Part shown: positions 1-6,764 of the stretch, piece by piece | How positions within the stretch are numbered: the first letter of the stretch is position 1 | Layout of the letters: the number at the start of each line of letters is the position of its first letter | Assembly (NCBI GenBank): GCA_937892275.1 | Contig: CALAVG010000079.1 | Location: 1 to 24,494, forward strand | Origin: an uncultured Methanomicrobiales archaeon | GTDB lineage: Archaea > Thermoplasmatota > Thermoplasmata > Methanomassiliicoccales > Methanomethylophilaceae | DNA: 24,494 bases | Direction of reading: 5' to 3' | Notes under the pieces: model-generated | Seen by the model: only the letters and a program-made list of their open reading frames with translations | What the model was told of the DNA's origin: nothing | The model's database searches: none | Program-made: the position numbers and the translations under genes

Positions 1-3000
1 GTCATGGAGGACGACATGGACATCAAGAACGCCAGGTACGTCCTGGATCTCCTGGATTCCGGGGATATGAAGCTGAACATCATCCGCTTCTCCGGAACAC
101 CCTCGCCGTTCGCCCACTCCGCCATCCTTTCGGGATTCTCGGATATCGTGCTCATGGAGGACCGTTCCGCACTGCTCAGGGAGCTGCACAGGAAGGTCCT
201 GTACCGTGCCCTCGGGGATTCGGTGAGCGAGTTCGAGTTCGAGGAGGACCAGATCGTTCCATACTACGCTCAGAAGCCCACGCGTATCACATGCAAGGAC
301 GACATCCCCAAACTTCTGATGGAGACCGGTCCCCTGCAGGCGCTGCGCGAGAGGGGAAGGAACATCTATTCATACACGGACGAGGACAGGAAGACCGTCG
401 ACGGATGGGTCAGGGAACTGATGCATTCCGGCGAGATCGGGACTGTGTTCCTCGATGATCCCCACATCATGGTGGCGGATGAATTACCATATTATGCCGC
501 AGCTACCAGGAAGGAGCGTGAGCTCAATGATACGGATAAAGCAGTCTACGATGCGATAGACATGGACACCGCCCTCAACGAGATCTCCGAGAAGCTGGAG
601 ATCAGCGAGGATATGACCGTCAGGTCGCTGAGGAAGCTGGAATCCATGTATCTGATCACCAGATCCGATCTGTCAGGCAACAAATGGCTGTTCGGACGCG
701 TGGAGTATCCTCCCGTGGAGAAGGACGACGCTACCGACCGTATCGTCATGAGGTATCTCGACTGCTTCGCACCCGCATCCGTCCAGGAGGTGGCTTTTGC
801 TCTATCACTGACCGAGGAGCAGGCGTACGCATCGCTGGAATCCCTCGTTGCCAACGAGGATGCGGTCAAGGGCAGGTTCCTGGTCTCCGAGAACGACCAG
901 TACATGCTGAAGATCGACCACATGAGGCTCAAGGCGGGACACGACGACGTATACAGCTACGAGGCCGTCGAAAGGTACAGGCTCACTAAGGGTCAGCATT
1001 TCAAATCCATCAAGGAATTCTTCGACTTCCACGGATCCGCCGGGAGCGAACTCGACGTTTACGGCAGGGTCGAGAACTTCGACATCAACGAATGGAACGA
1101 GATGAGGAGGAACGGAGACATCCGTCTCGGAAGATACGTCAGGGGGAAGGTCAGGTTCGTCATGCAGGACGATGCCGACAGGTATGCCGCCATCAGGACC
1201 GACGAGACCATGCCGGGCGACGAGGATATCCTCAACGTCATCGACGGCATGGGTATGGCCACACTGAGGCAGATCGTCGCGGAGACCGGCAAGGAGAAGG
1301 AGGCAGTGCGCGAGAGCGTCATGCGTCTGGACCGCTCGCTCCGCATCATCCGCGCATTCAGCGAGAAGGAGGAGTGGGGTACCGAGAACACCTACGAGGT
1401 ATGCGTCCCCGGAGAGGTGGAGGGCGATCCCGTCAGGGATCTCCTGAAGAAGGCCATCAGGGCATACGGACCCATCCCGTCATCCGCGCTTCGTTACATC
1501 GTCGGGGTACCTCTCGACGTCGTCGAGACATACGCGCCCGAGGTCGGCGCCAAGGTCGTCCATGTCGGAGAGGGTCAATCCCCCATGTACATCATGGAGG
1601 ATGAGATCCCAGCACTCGAGAAGGTCAAGGAGGAGGACTACCCAGTCAGGCTCCTGTCCCTGTTCGATCCCGACCTGGGATCCAAATGGGCGGAGATAGC
1701 CGCACGTTACGGCGACAAGTGGATCTATCCGCTGGTGAAGGGCAGCGTGATAATCGGTGCCATGGAGATCTGGGAGATGTCCGGTGTCATCGATGTGCGT
1801 TCCTTGGATCTGGACGAGCCCACGATGCTCCGCGATGCCTTGGCAACGCTGGACGGCATGATGGGATTCTACCGCCAGAAGGACATAGACATCGTCCGTA
1901 TCAGGGAGATCATGGGAGTCTCCGCCGAGGATGTCGAAGAGGATATCGTCAAGGTCATGGAGGATTGCGGCTACATACTGGTCAACGGATTCTACGCAAA
2001 GGGTGCTTTCAACCCGTGGACCATGACCGAGGACCAGATGATGACCTACGTTTTCTCCAAGCAGAGGGTATCCAGGACCAACAAGTACCATACCGTGGCG
2101 GAATGCGTCTCGGTCCGCGGATACATCAGAGGGGATCAGGAGGTCACCACCCGTGTGGCAGAGAAGACCATCATAAAGAAGCAGATGGAGCAGGGATACC
2201 TGTGCAAGATGACCCTCGTGCCCACCTACCTGGGATACACGGATCTCGAGCACGCATCCGTCTTCAAGGCCATGAGGGGATATGTGCCAGACGATGATTG
2301 CAAGGCGCTTTTGCAGGTCATCTCCAAGCTCCAGCCCGTAGCCAAGAAGAAGATCATCTCTGAATCGCCGCTGTCCCTTGAGAGGACCAGCGAGCTCTTC
2401 ACGGAGCTGAACAAGAACTCGGTCATCTACCAGGGAGCGGACTCATGCTTCAGCATAGTGCCGGACAACGGCATGTCTCAGAAGGAGGCCGTCGTCGAGG
2501 TGGCCAAGATGCACTTCCGCGACTTCGGTATATTCTCCGCCGAGGGACTGTCCACGTTCCTGTCCAGCAGGATGGGAGTGACCAGGAGGGTCCTCAAAGA
2601 ACTGGAGGCCGAGGGCTTCCTGACGAAGGGATTCTTCATCAAGGACGATCCGGTCCTCAGATGGATGCTCACCGAGGATATCGGAAAGATATCCCGCAGG
2701 GCAGGGGAATCGCTCATCATCAACTCGCAGGACAACCTCAGCGTGTACTTCCGCGACACGTTCAGGAACGAGACCGGAACCACCAGATCCGTCATCATCG
2801 CCAACAACAAGGTCATAGGATCGTTCCTCGGTAAGATCACCGCCGCGGGTGCGAAGGTCGAGGACTTCCAGGGTAACGACCGTGCGGCCCGTATGATGAA
2901 GGAAGCGGCGCAGTCCGTGGGTGCTAGATTGGAGAGTCAGAGACAGAGGGACGATGACGATTGGGACGTATCGGAGTTCTACACGAAGGTCAACACCGGC

Positions 3001-3006
3001 GCATGA
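1..3006 (+). CDS. lhr: Lhr-type large helicase, C-terminal part (5' truncated by window edge)
   Basis: This is the C-terminal 1000 or so residues of a long Lhr-family superfamily 2 helicase, a DNA repair motor. The reading frame is open from base 1, and an ATG at base 4 is only an internal methionine, so the motor domains lie upstream. The first 60 visible residues (TPSPFAH, then VLMEDR and LLRELH) match the region that follows the motor in archaeal Lhr proteins. The rest reads as a chain of winged-helix units. At about residues 480-600 the pattern (YGPIPSSALRYIVG, later RLLSLFDPDLGSKW and WIYPLVKGSVIIGAMEI) resembles the winged-helix plus beta-barrel part of YcaQ/AlkZ-type (HTH_42) proteins. 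That similarity is known for the Lhr C-terminal domain. The end is acidic and probably flexible. No frameshift is visible. The helicase call depends on this C-terminal similarity, because no Walker motif falls inside the window. Confidence 0.72.
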   Translation, partial: VMEDDMDIKNARYVLDLLDSGDMKLNIIRFSGTPSPFAHSAILSGFSDIVLMEDRSALLRELHRKVLYRALGDSVSEFEFEEDQIVPYYAQKPTRITCKDDIPKLLMETGPLQALRERGRNIYSYTDEDRKTVDGWVRELMHSGEIGTVFLDDPHIMVADELPYYAAATRKERELNDTDKAVYDAIDMDTALNEISEKLEISEDMTVRSLRKLESMYLITRSDLSGNKWLFGRVEYPPVEKDDATDRIVMRYLDCFAPASVQEVAFALSLTEEQAYASLESLVANEDAVKGRFLVSENDQYMLKIDHMRLKAGHDDVYSYEAVERYRLTKGQHFKSIKEFFDFHGSAGSELDVYGRVENFDINEWNEMRRNGDIRLGRYVRGKVRFVMQDDADRYAAIRTDETMPGDEDILNVIDGMGMATLRQIVAETGKEKEAVRESVMRLDRSLRIIRAFSEKEEWGTENTYEVCVPGEVEGDPVRDLLKKAIRAYGPIPSSALRYIVGVPLDVVETYAPEVGAKVVHVGEGQSPMYIMEDEIPALEKVKEEDYPVRLLSLFDPDLGSKWAEIAARYGDKWIYPLVKGSVIIGAMEIWEMSGVIDVRSLDLDEPTMLRDALATLDGMMGFYRQKDIDIVRIREIMGVSAEDVEEDIVKVMEDCGYILVNGFYAKGAFNPWTMTEDQMMTYVFSKQRVSRTNKYHTVAECVSVRGYIRGDQEVTTRVAEKTIIKKQMEQGYLCKMTLVPTYLGYTDLEHASVFKAMRGYVPDDDCKALLQVISKLQPVAKKKIISESPLSLERTSELFTELNKNSVIYQGADSCFSIVPDNGMSQKEAVVEVAKMHFRDFGIFSAEGLSTFLSSRMGVTRRVLKELEAEGFLTKGFFIKDDPVLRWMLTEDIGKISRRAGESLIINSQDNLSVYFRDTFRNETGTTRSVIIANNKVIGSFLGKITAAGAKVEDFQGNDRAARMMKEAAQSVGARLESQRQRDDDDWDVSEFYTKVNTGA

Positions 3007-3025
3007 GGATGCAAATGTTCCAGAC

Positions 3026-3043
3026 GGCTAAAAAAAGTTAGCC
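3026..3043 (+). terminator. Short hairpin downstream of lhr
   Basis: GGCTAA (3026-3031) and TTAGCC (3038-3043) form a perfect 6-bp inverted repeat around an A-rich loop, 20 bases after the lhr stop. No clear T-tract follows. It could be a weak terminator, or an operator for the regulator gene that starts 60 bases downstream. Confidence 0.3.
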
Positions 3044-3053
3044 ATCATTAAAT

Positions 3054-3083
3054 TAACAGTTGTTACGGTCAACTCTTTATACT
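3054..3083 (+). promoter_or_regulatory. TATA box and dyad upstream of the COG2522-type regulator
   Basis: TTTATACT at 3076-3083 is centred 25-26 bases before the ATG at 3105, the spacing expected for an archaeal TATA box and a leaderless transcript. Just upstream, TAACA-GT-TGTTA (3054-3065) is an imperfect palindrome, in the position of a BRE or of an operator for an autoregulating HTH protein. The TATA assignment is fairly safe. The operator role is inference. Confidence 0.5.
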
Positions 3084-3104
3084 TAGATTTTGTGCCCATT
3101 ATTC

Positions 3105-3497
3105 ATGAAGATCCCCTGCGAGATTATCGTTTGGTACGTGCTACCTATAGTAAGAAGAGAGGTGGCCAATGAACTTGTCAGCGTGCACCATCTCTCGCAG
3201 GCACAGGTCGCCAGGAAATTCGGAGTCACCGATGCGGCTATCTCTCAGTACCTCAAGAAGAAGAGGGGAGACTGCCTCGTCATCGAGAACTCCCCCAAAT
3301 ATCCCGAGTTCATCTCCAAGATCAGGGAATCTGCCAGCGCCCTCGCCGACGGCAGTGCTTCCTTCGAGGATGAGATGTGCAGGATCTGCTTCACCGTCAA
3401 GGAGATGGGCCTCCTGGAGGACATCTACAGGGAGGAGTTCGGCACCGGTCCCGTCTCCTGCTGCAACATGTGCGGCAACGTGACCATCAGGCAGTGA
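3105..3497 (+). CDS. COG2522-type HTH transcriptional regulator with cysteine cluster
   Basis: A 130-residue protein. It opens with KIPCEIIVWYVLP and RREVANELV, the hallmark start of the archaeal COG2522 family of predicted transcriptional regulators. An XRE-like helix-turn-helix follows at about residues 30-52 (LSQAQVARKFGVTDAAISQYL). The C-terminal half carries Cys92 and Cys95 (CRIC), then Cys119, Cys120 and Cys123 (CCNMC), enough to bind a metal ion or an Fe-S cluster. I chose the ATG at 3105 over an upstream TTG at 3090 because the TATA box at 3076-3083 would start the mRNA at about 3105, and because the family begins with this motif. It is transcribed alone and is convergent with the glycosylase gene, with a 4-base gap. 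Its targets are unknown. Confidence 0.75.
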   Translation: MKIPCEIIVWYVLPIVRREVANELVSVHHLSQAQVARKFGVTDAAISQYLKKKRGDCLVIENSPKYPEFISKIRESASALADGSASFEDEMCRICFTVKEMGLLEDIYREEFGTGPVSCCNMCGNVTIRQ

Positions 3498-3501
3498 ACC
3501 C

Positions 3502-4305
3502 TCATTCTATGAAATCGGCGTGATAGAGGAATTCCTGGGCGTATCCGGCATATTCTCCGAACTTGTCCCTGCCGCAGGCGGACACAGTCTTGTAGCTGCC
3601 GATCACTCCGTATATGTTCTCCATCACCTTCGAAATGCGGGCATCTACCGGGAAAGCTTCCATATGCTCGAATGCGAAAAGTGCCACACAGTCGGCCACC
3701 TTGGGTCCGACACCGTTGATCCCCTGGAGTTCCCTGACGCAGCTGTCGTAATCCATTTCTGTGAAAGCTTCCACATCCAGGTCGCCCGATTCCACCCTGT
3801 CGGCCAGGGTGATGAACCTCTTTTCCCTGAATCCCAGTCTGCATTCCCCTATGCATTCCGCCTTGTCGAGGATCTGCTTGGGTGTCGGGAATCCGTGTCT
3901 ACTGCCGAGATCCTTACCAAAATGGTTGCAGACGGATTCCACCATCTGTCCTATGCGTGCGACGTTGGCATTGGTCGCTAGCAGATATGTCGCCAGGCAT
4001 TCCCAGTGGTCCTGACGGAGGATCCTCATCCCGGGACATCTCTCTGCAAGTCCTGCGACGTATCCGTCGCGGCGGGAGATCTCCGTTATGATCTCATCCA
4101 GGTCATCATCACCGCCGAGGTATCTGGTGATACCTGTACGGTCGTCCGTCCCGGTGACCTCAACGGATTCCGGGGAGAGCTGCTTCATTACGATGACCTG
4201 ATCCCTCCATACCCCTTCCCAACTGCTGTCATCCGATTTGTGCCAGCGATGTGCCTGTCCGCATCCGAGAGTAGGGTCCAATGAGACCTTGAGATCGATC
4301 CTCAT
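3502..4305 (-). CDS. ogg: OGG1-type 8-oxoguanine DNA glycosylase/AP lyase
   Basis: A 267-residue base-excision-repair enzyme of the helix-hairpin-helix GPD superfamily that removes oxidised purines such as 8-oxoguanine. Residues 1-85 form the N-terminal beta domain seen in OGG1-type enzymes. Residues 100-125 hold the TNANVARI helix, equivalent to the damage-recognition NNN(I)ARI region. Residues 155-163 read RLGFREKRF, like the LGYR-K segment of OGG1. The HhH is NGVGPKVADC, with the catalytic lysine at position 202, and the catalytic aspartate is Asp221 in FPVDARI. Both catalytic residues are therefore present and the length is normal for the full-length (OGG1) subgroup, not the shorter archaeal Ogg2 or AGOG. 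It is divergent from the endonuclease IV-like gene across 58 bases. The ATG at 4305 is supported by the AT-rich box about 27-31 bases upstream. Confidence 0.85.
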   Translation of the reverse strand: MRIDLKVSLDPTLGCGQAHRWHKSDDSSWEGVWRDQVIVMKQLSPESVEVTGTDDRTGITRYLGGDDDLDEIITEISRRDGYVAGLAERCPGMRILRQDHWECLATYLLATNANVARIGQMVESVCNHFGKDLGSRHGFPTPKQILDKAECIGECRLGFREKRFITLADRVESGDLDVEAFTEMDYDSCVRELQGINGVGPKVADCVALFAFEHMEAFPVDARISKVMENIYGVIGSYKTVSACGRDKFGEYAGYAQEFLYHADFIE

Positions 4306-4327
4306 GGTACATCCTCATGCGCTTCCA

Positions 4328-4341
4328 GATAATGATAAATT
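4328..4341. promoter_or_regulatory. Shared bidirectional TATA region between ogg and nfo
   Basis: The 58-base gap between the two divergent start codons contains a single AT-rich block. Read to the right, GATAAATT (4334-4341) is centred 26-27 bases before the ATG at 4364. Read to the left, the overlapping ATTATC/TTATCA stretch is about 27-31 bases before the ATG at 4305. Both genes therefore appear to be fired as leaderless mRNAs from the same small element. Confidence 0.5.
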
Positions 4342-4363
4342 CGGTCAGCGTAATCACCTTTCC

Positions 4364-5179
4364 ATGATGAGATTCGGTCCCGCAGGATACCCGTCAGCAG
4401 GAAAGACGCCGGAAGGTTCCCTCGAATACACGAAGGGCTTAGGTCTGAACGCTCTGGAAGTGGAATTCGTCCGCGGGGCACGCATCAGACCCGAGAGGGC
4501 ACAGGAGATAGGTGCGAAGGCCAAGGAGCTGGACATCAGGCTCAGCTGTCATGCTCCCTATTTCATCAGCTTCAACTCCGATACCATGGAGACCCGTGAG
4601 AAGAGTATCAACTGGGTCATGGATACGGCTCGTGCAGCCCACAACCTCGGGGCATACATCATCGTGATCCATGCCGCTGCCTACGGAAAATCCCCGGAGA
4701 CCGCACTGCCCAATGTCATAGACGGGCTCAGGAAGTGCAAGGATAAGCTGGACGACGAGGGCATCAAGGATGTCACCTTGGGCGTCGAGACCATGGGGAA
4801 GCTTGGTCAGTTCGGTACATTGGACGAGATCGGCAAGGTCATGGGCGAGGTGGACGGAGTGCATCCCGTATTGGATGTGGCACATGTTCACGCTAGGGGT
4901 CACGGATACCTCAGGACGGAGGCGGACATGCAGGGTCTCATCGATCAGTTCTTCCCCCTTGCCGGAGATATCGCCCACTTCCACATCAGCTGCATAAAGT
5001 ACGGCGACAAGGGTGAGATCTCACACCTTCCTCTGGAGACGAAGGATCCCGACCTTCAGCTGCTGGCCAACGTCCTGGCTGATTCCAAGCAGGAATGCAA
5101 CTTCATCTGCGAATCGCCGCTCATCGAGAAGGATGCGGTGGTGTTCAGGGACATGTTCCCGGCCTATCGCGCGAACTGA
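4364..5179 (+). CDS. nfo: Endonuclease IV-like AP endonuclease (TIM barrel)
   Basis: A 271-residue protein of the AP endonuclease family 2/xylose-isomerase-like TIM barrel group. It would cut the backbone at abasic sites, the step after a glycosylase. It opens with MRFGPAGYP, typical of the archaeal branch. Metal-site candidates follow along the barrel: CHAPYF (about residue 63), VIHAAAYG (about 102), GVETMG (about 143), the LDVAHVHARGHG segment (about 168-179), HFHIS (about 205) and CESP near the C-terminus. All three metal-binding stretches known in the family are recognisable, so it is probably active. A longer reading from 4238 runs antisense into ogg and is rejected. ATG 4364 and ATG 4367 are both possible; the TATA spacing favours 4364. 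Pairing with ogg supports a repair role, though members of this fold can also be sugar isomerases. Confidence 0.78.
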   Translation: MMRFGPAGYPSAGKTPEGSLEYTKGLGLNALEVEFVRGARIRPERAQEIGAKAKELDIRLSCHAPYFISFNSDTMETREKSINWVMDTARAAHNLGAYIIVIHAAAYGKSPETALPNVIDGLRKCKDKLDDEGIKDVTLGVETMGKLGQFGTLDEIGKVMGEVDGVHPVLDVAHVHARGHGYLRTEADMQGLIDQFFPLAGDIAHFHISCIKYGDKGEISHLPLETKDPDLQLLANVLADSKQECNFICESPLIEKDAVVFRDMFPAYRAN

Positions 5180-5211
5180 CTATCCCGTAATAATGATTAA
5201 TAGGGGCGACG

Positions 5212-5233
5212 TTTAAACCCCCATTGAATCAAT
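5212..5233 (+). promoter_or_regulatory. TATA-like element and palindromic operator candidate before the MFS gene
   Basis: TTTAAA (5212-5217) lies about 30 bases before the ATG at 5244. Immediately after it is a perfect palindrome, ATTGA-A-TCAAT (5223-5233), flanked by CCC and GGG. It sits between the TATA element and the expected transcript start, where a bound repressor would block initiation. The symmetry is directly visible. Use as an operator is inferred. Confidence 0.4.
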
Positions 5234-5243
5234 AGGGTGCACC

Positions 5244-6764
5244 ATGGCTATCGATGAGGCGATGAAGAAGAAGTTGCCGGCTCTTTGCCTGCTATCCTTC
5301 AGTACATTCCTCGTCTGTGTTCCAGCTGCATATAATCAGGTCATCTCGTTCAACCTGATGTTCGACATGAACTGCTTCCCCAGCAAGGATTATGCGTGGT
5401 ACTTCCCCATGTTCATCGCAGGGGAATGCGCAGCAATGGGGCTGTCCTCCTGTCTGATCGACAGGTACGGACGCAGATTGCCCTTCCTCTTCGGTTCAGT
5501 TCTCTTCATACCATCTTCGGCCATATGCGCCATGTGCGAGGATTCGACAATCTTCCTCGCATGCCGTTTCGTAGAGGGATTCGGTGCAGGTATCGTCATC
5601 GTCACATGCATCGCGCAGATCTACTTCGACGTGCCAGACAAGAAGAACCGTTACATGGCCAACGGTATCATGTCCCTGGGGTTCGGAGGAGGTATGCTGT
5701 TCGGTATATTCCTGGGCAGGGCATTGGTGGAGACCGTGGGATGGCCCGTGGCCTTCTGGACCGTCGCTGTGCTGCAGGCGGTCGTTATGTATCCATGCAT
5801 GGATATCCTGAAGAACGGCGAGAACAGCAAGATGAATGCCGACATACCCGGAGCCCTGATCCTGATGGTCATGGCCGGTGTCCTGGTGTTCTTCCTTCAG
5901 AAACTGTACCTTTCCTGGAATGTCACCGACACGGTAGGTATCGAGTGGATAGTGTTCCTTTTCATGCTGTTCCTGGTACTGATTCTGGTGGAGGTCGTGA
6001 ACCCGCAGTCCATCTTCCATCGTAAGTTCGACAACCACAAGCTCGTGGCGGGCTCGATGATATTCATCTTCCTGCTGGGAGTCATAGACATGGCCGCAGT
6101 GGGATGCATGATCAAGATCGCGTTCTTCACGTATCAGATGTCCGTCGGAGAGGCCGCACCTTACTTCATAATCCTGGTGCTTGGTGCTGCGGTCACCGCT
6201 GTCACCATATCGAAGACCATAGACCGCACCGGACACTTCCCGTGGTTCGTTCTCAGCGCGGTACTATCGCCGATAGCCCTGCTGTCCATGCTCTTGGTGG
6301 ACAAGGATGATCCGGCCATATTCATGGCGCTGCACCTTTTCGTGCTCGGTCTCGCCATCGGATGTCTCGTATCCATGCTCAACGCGACCATCCAGAACAG
6401 AACGGACCACAACAACAACGGTGCGGTCATGTCCTTCGCCATAATGTTCCGTACAATAGCCCTGTGGATAGGGTACAACTTCTACACCGTGTTCTCCGAC
6501 AGGTTCATGGACGAGGAACTCGGCGCGACGATGGAACATTGGAGCCAGATAACACAGATAGATCTGCCTGCGGACAGTAATCTTGCAAGTCTCCTGGTCA
6601 CCCCGCTGGCCGACCTGATCAAGATATTCCCCGGTCTGACCGACCAGATCGCCGAGGTGTTCGGCGAGGGTATATCATATGGACTAACTGTCGGAGCAAT
6701 CGTATTCGTAGTGATCGCATTGCCGGTCACTTTCCTATTGGTAGGGAGGAATAAGACCCTATGA
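5244..6764 (+). CDS. MFS transporter, 14-TM DHA2-like
   Basis: A 506-residue integral membrane protein of the major facilitator superfamily. I count about 14 hydrophobic segments (first near residues 11-33, last near 482-503), the layout of the 14-TM drug:proton antiporter (DHA2) group. Motif A between TM2 and TM3 reads LIDRYGRR, and TM5 has the glycine-rich GFGGGMLFG stretch corresponding to motif C. Substrate cannot be read from sequence; an exporter of small molecules is the default for this layout. The stop overlaps the start of the next gene (ATGA at 6761-6764), so the transporter and the surface protein are almost certainly translated from one mRNA. The promoter carries a candidate operator (5223-5233), consistent with inducible export. 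Confidence 0.85.
   Translation: MAIDEAMKKKLPALCLLSFSTFLVCVPAAYNQVISFNLMFDMNCFPSKDYAWYFPMFIAGECAAMGLSSCLIDRYGRRLPFLFGSVLFIPSSAICAMCEDSTIFLACRFVEGFGAGIVIVTCIAQIYFDVPDKKNRYMANGIMSLGFGGGMLFGIFLGRALVETVGWPVAFWTVAVLQAVVMYPCMDILKNGENSKMNADIPGALILMVMAGVLVFFLQKLYLSWNVTDTVGIEWIVFLFMLFLVLILVEVVNPQSIFHRKFDNHKLVAGSMIFIFLLGVIDMAAVGCMIKIAFFTYQMSVGEAAPYFIILVLGAAVTAVTISKTIDRTGHFPWFVLSAVLSPIALLSMLLVDKDDPAIFMALHLFVLGLAIGCLVSMLNATIQNRTDHNNNGAVMSFAIMFRTIALWIGYNFYTVFSDRFMDEELGATMEHWSQITQIDLPADSNLASLLVTPLADLIKIFPGLTDQIAEVFGEGISYGLTVGAIVFVVIALPVTFLLVGRNKTL

Noticed and set aside
1480..2253. 257-codon minus-strand frame within the lhr gene
   Set aside because: Antisense to well-supported coding sequence, with no recognisable motif, promoter or neighbour support.
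4238..4363. Longer N-terminus for the endonuclease IV-like gene
   Set aside because: It would run antisense into the glycosylase start and lies upstream of the TATA box. The family start motif begins at 4364/4367.
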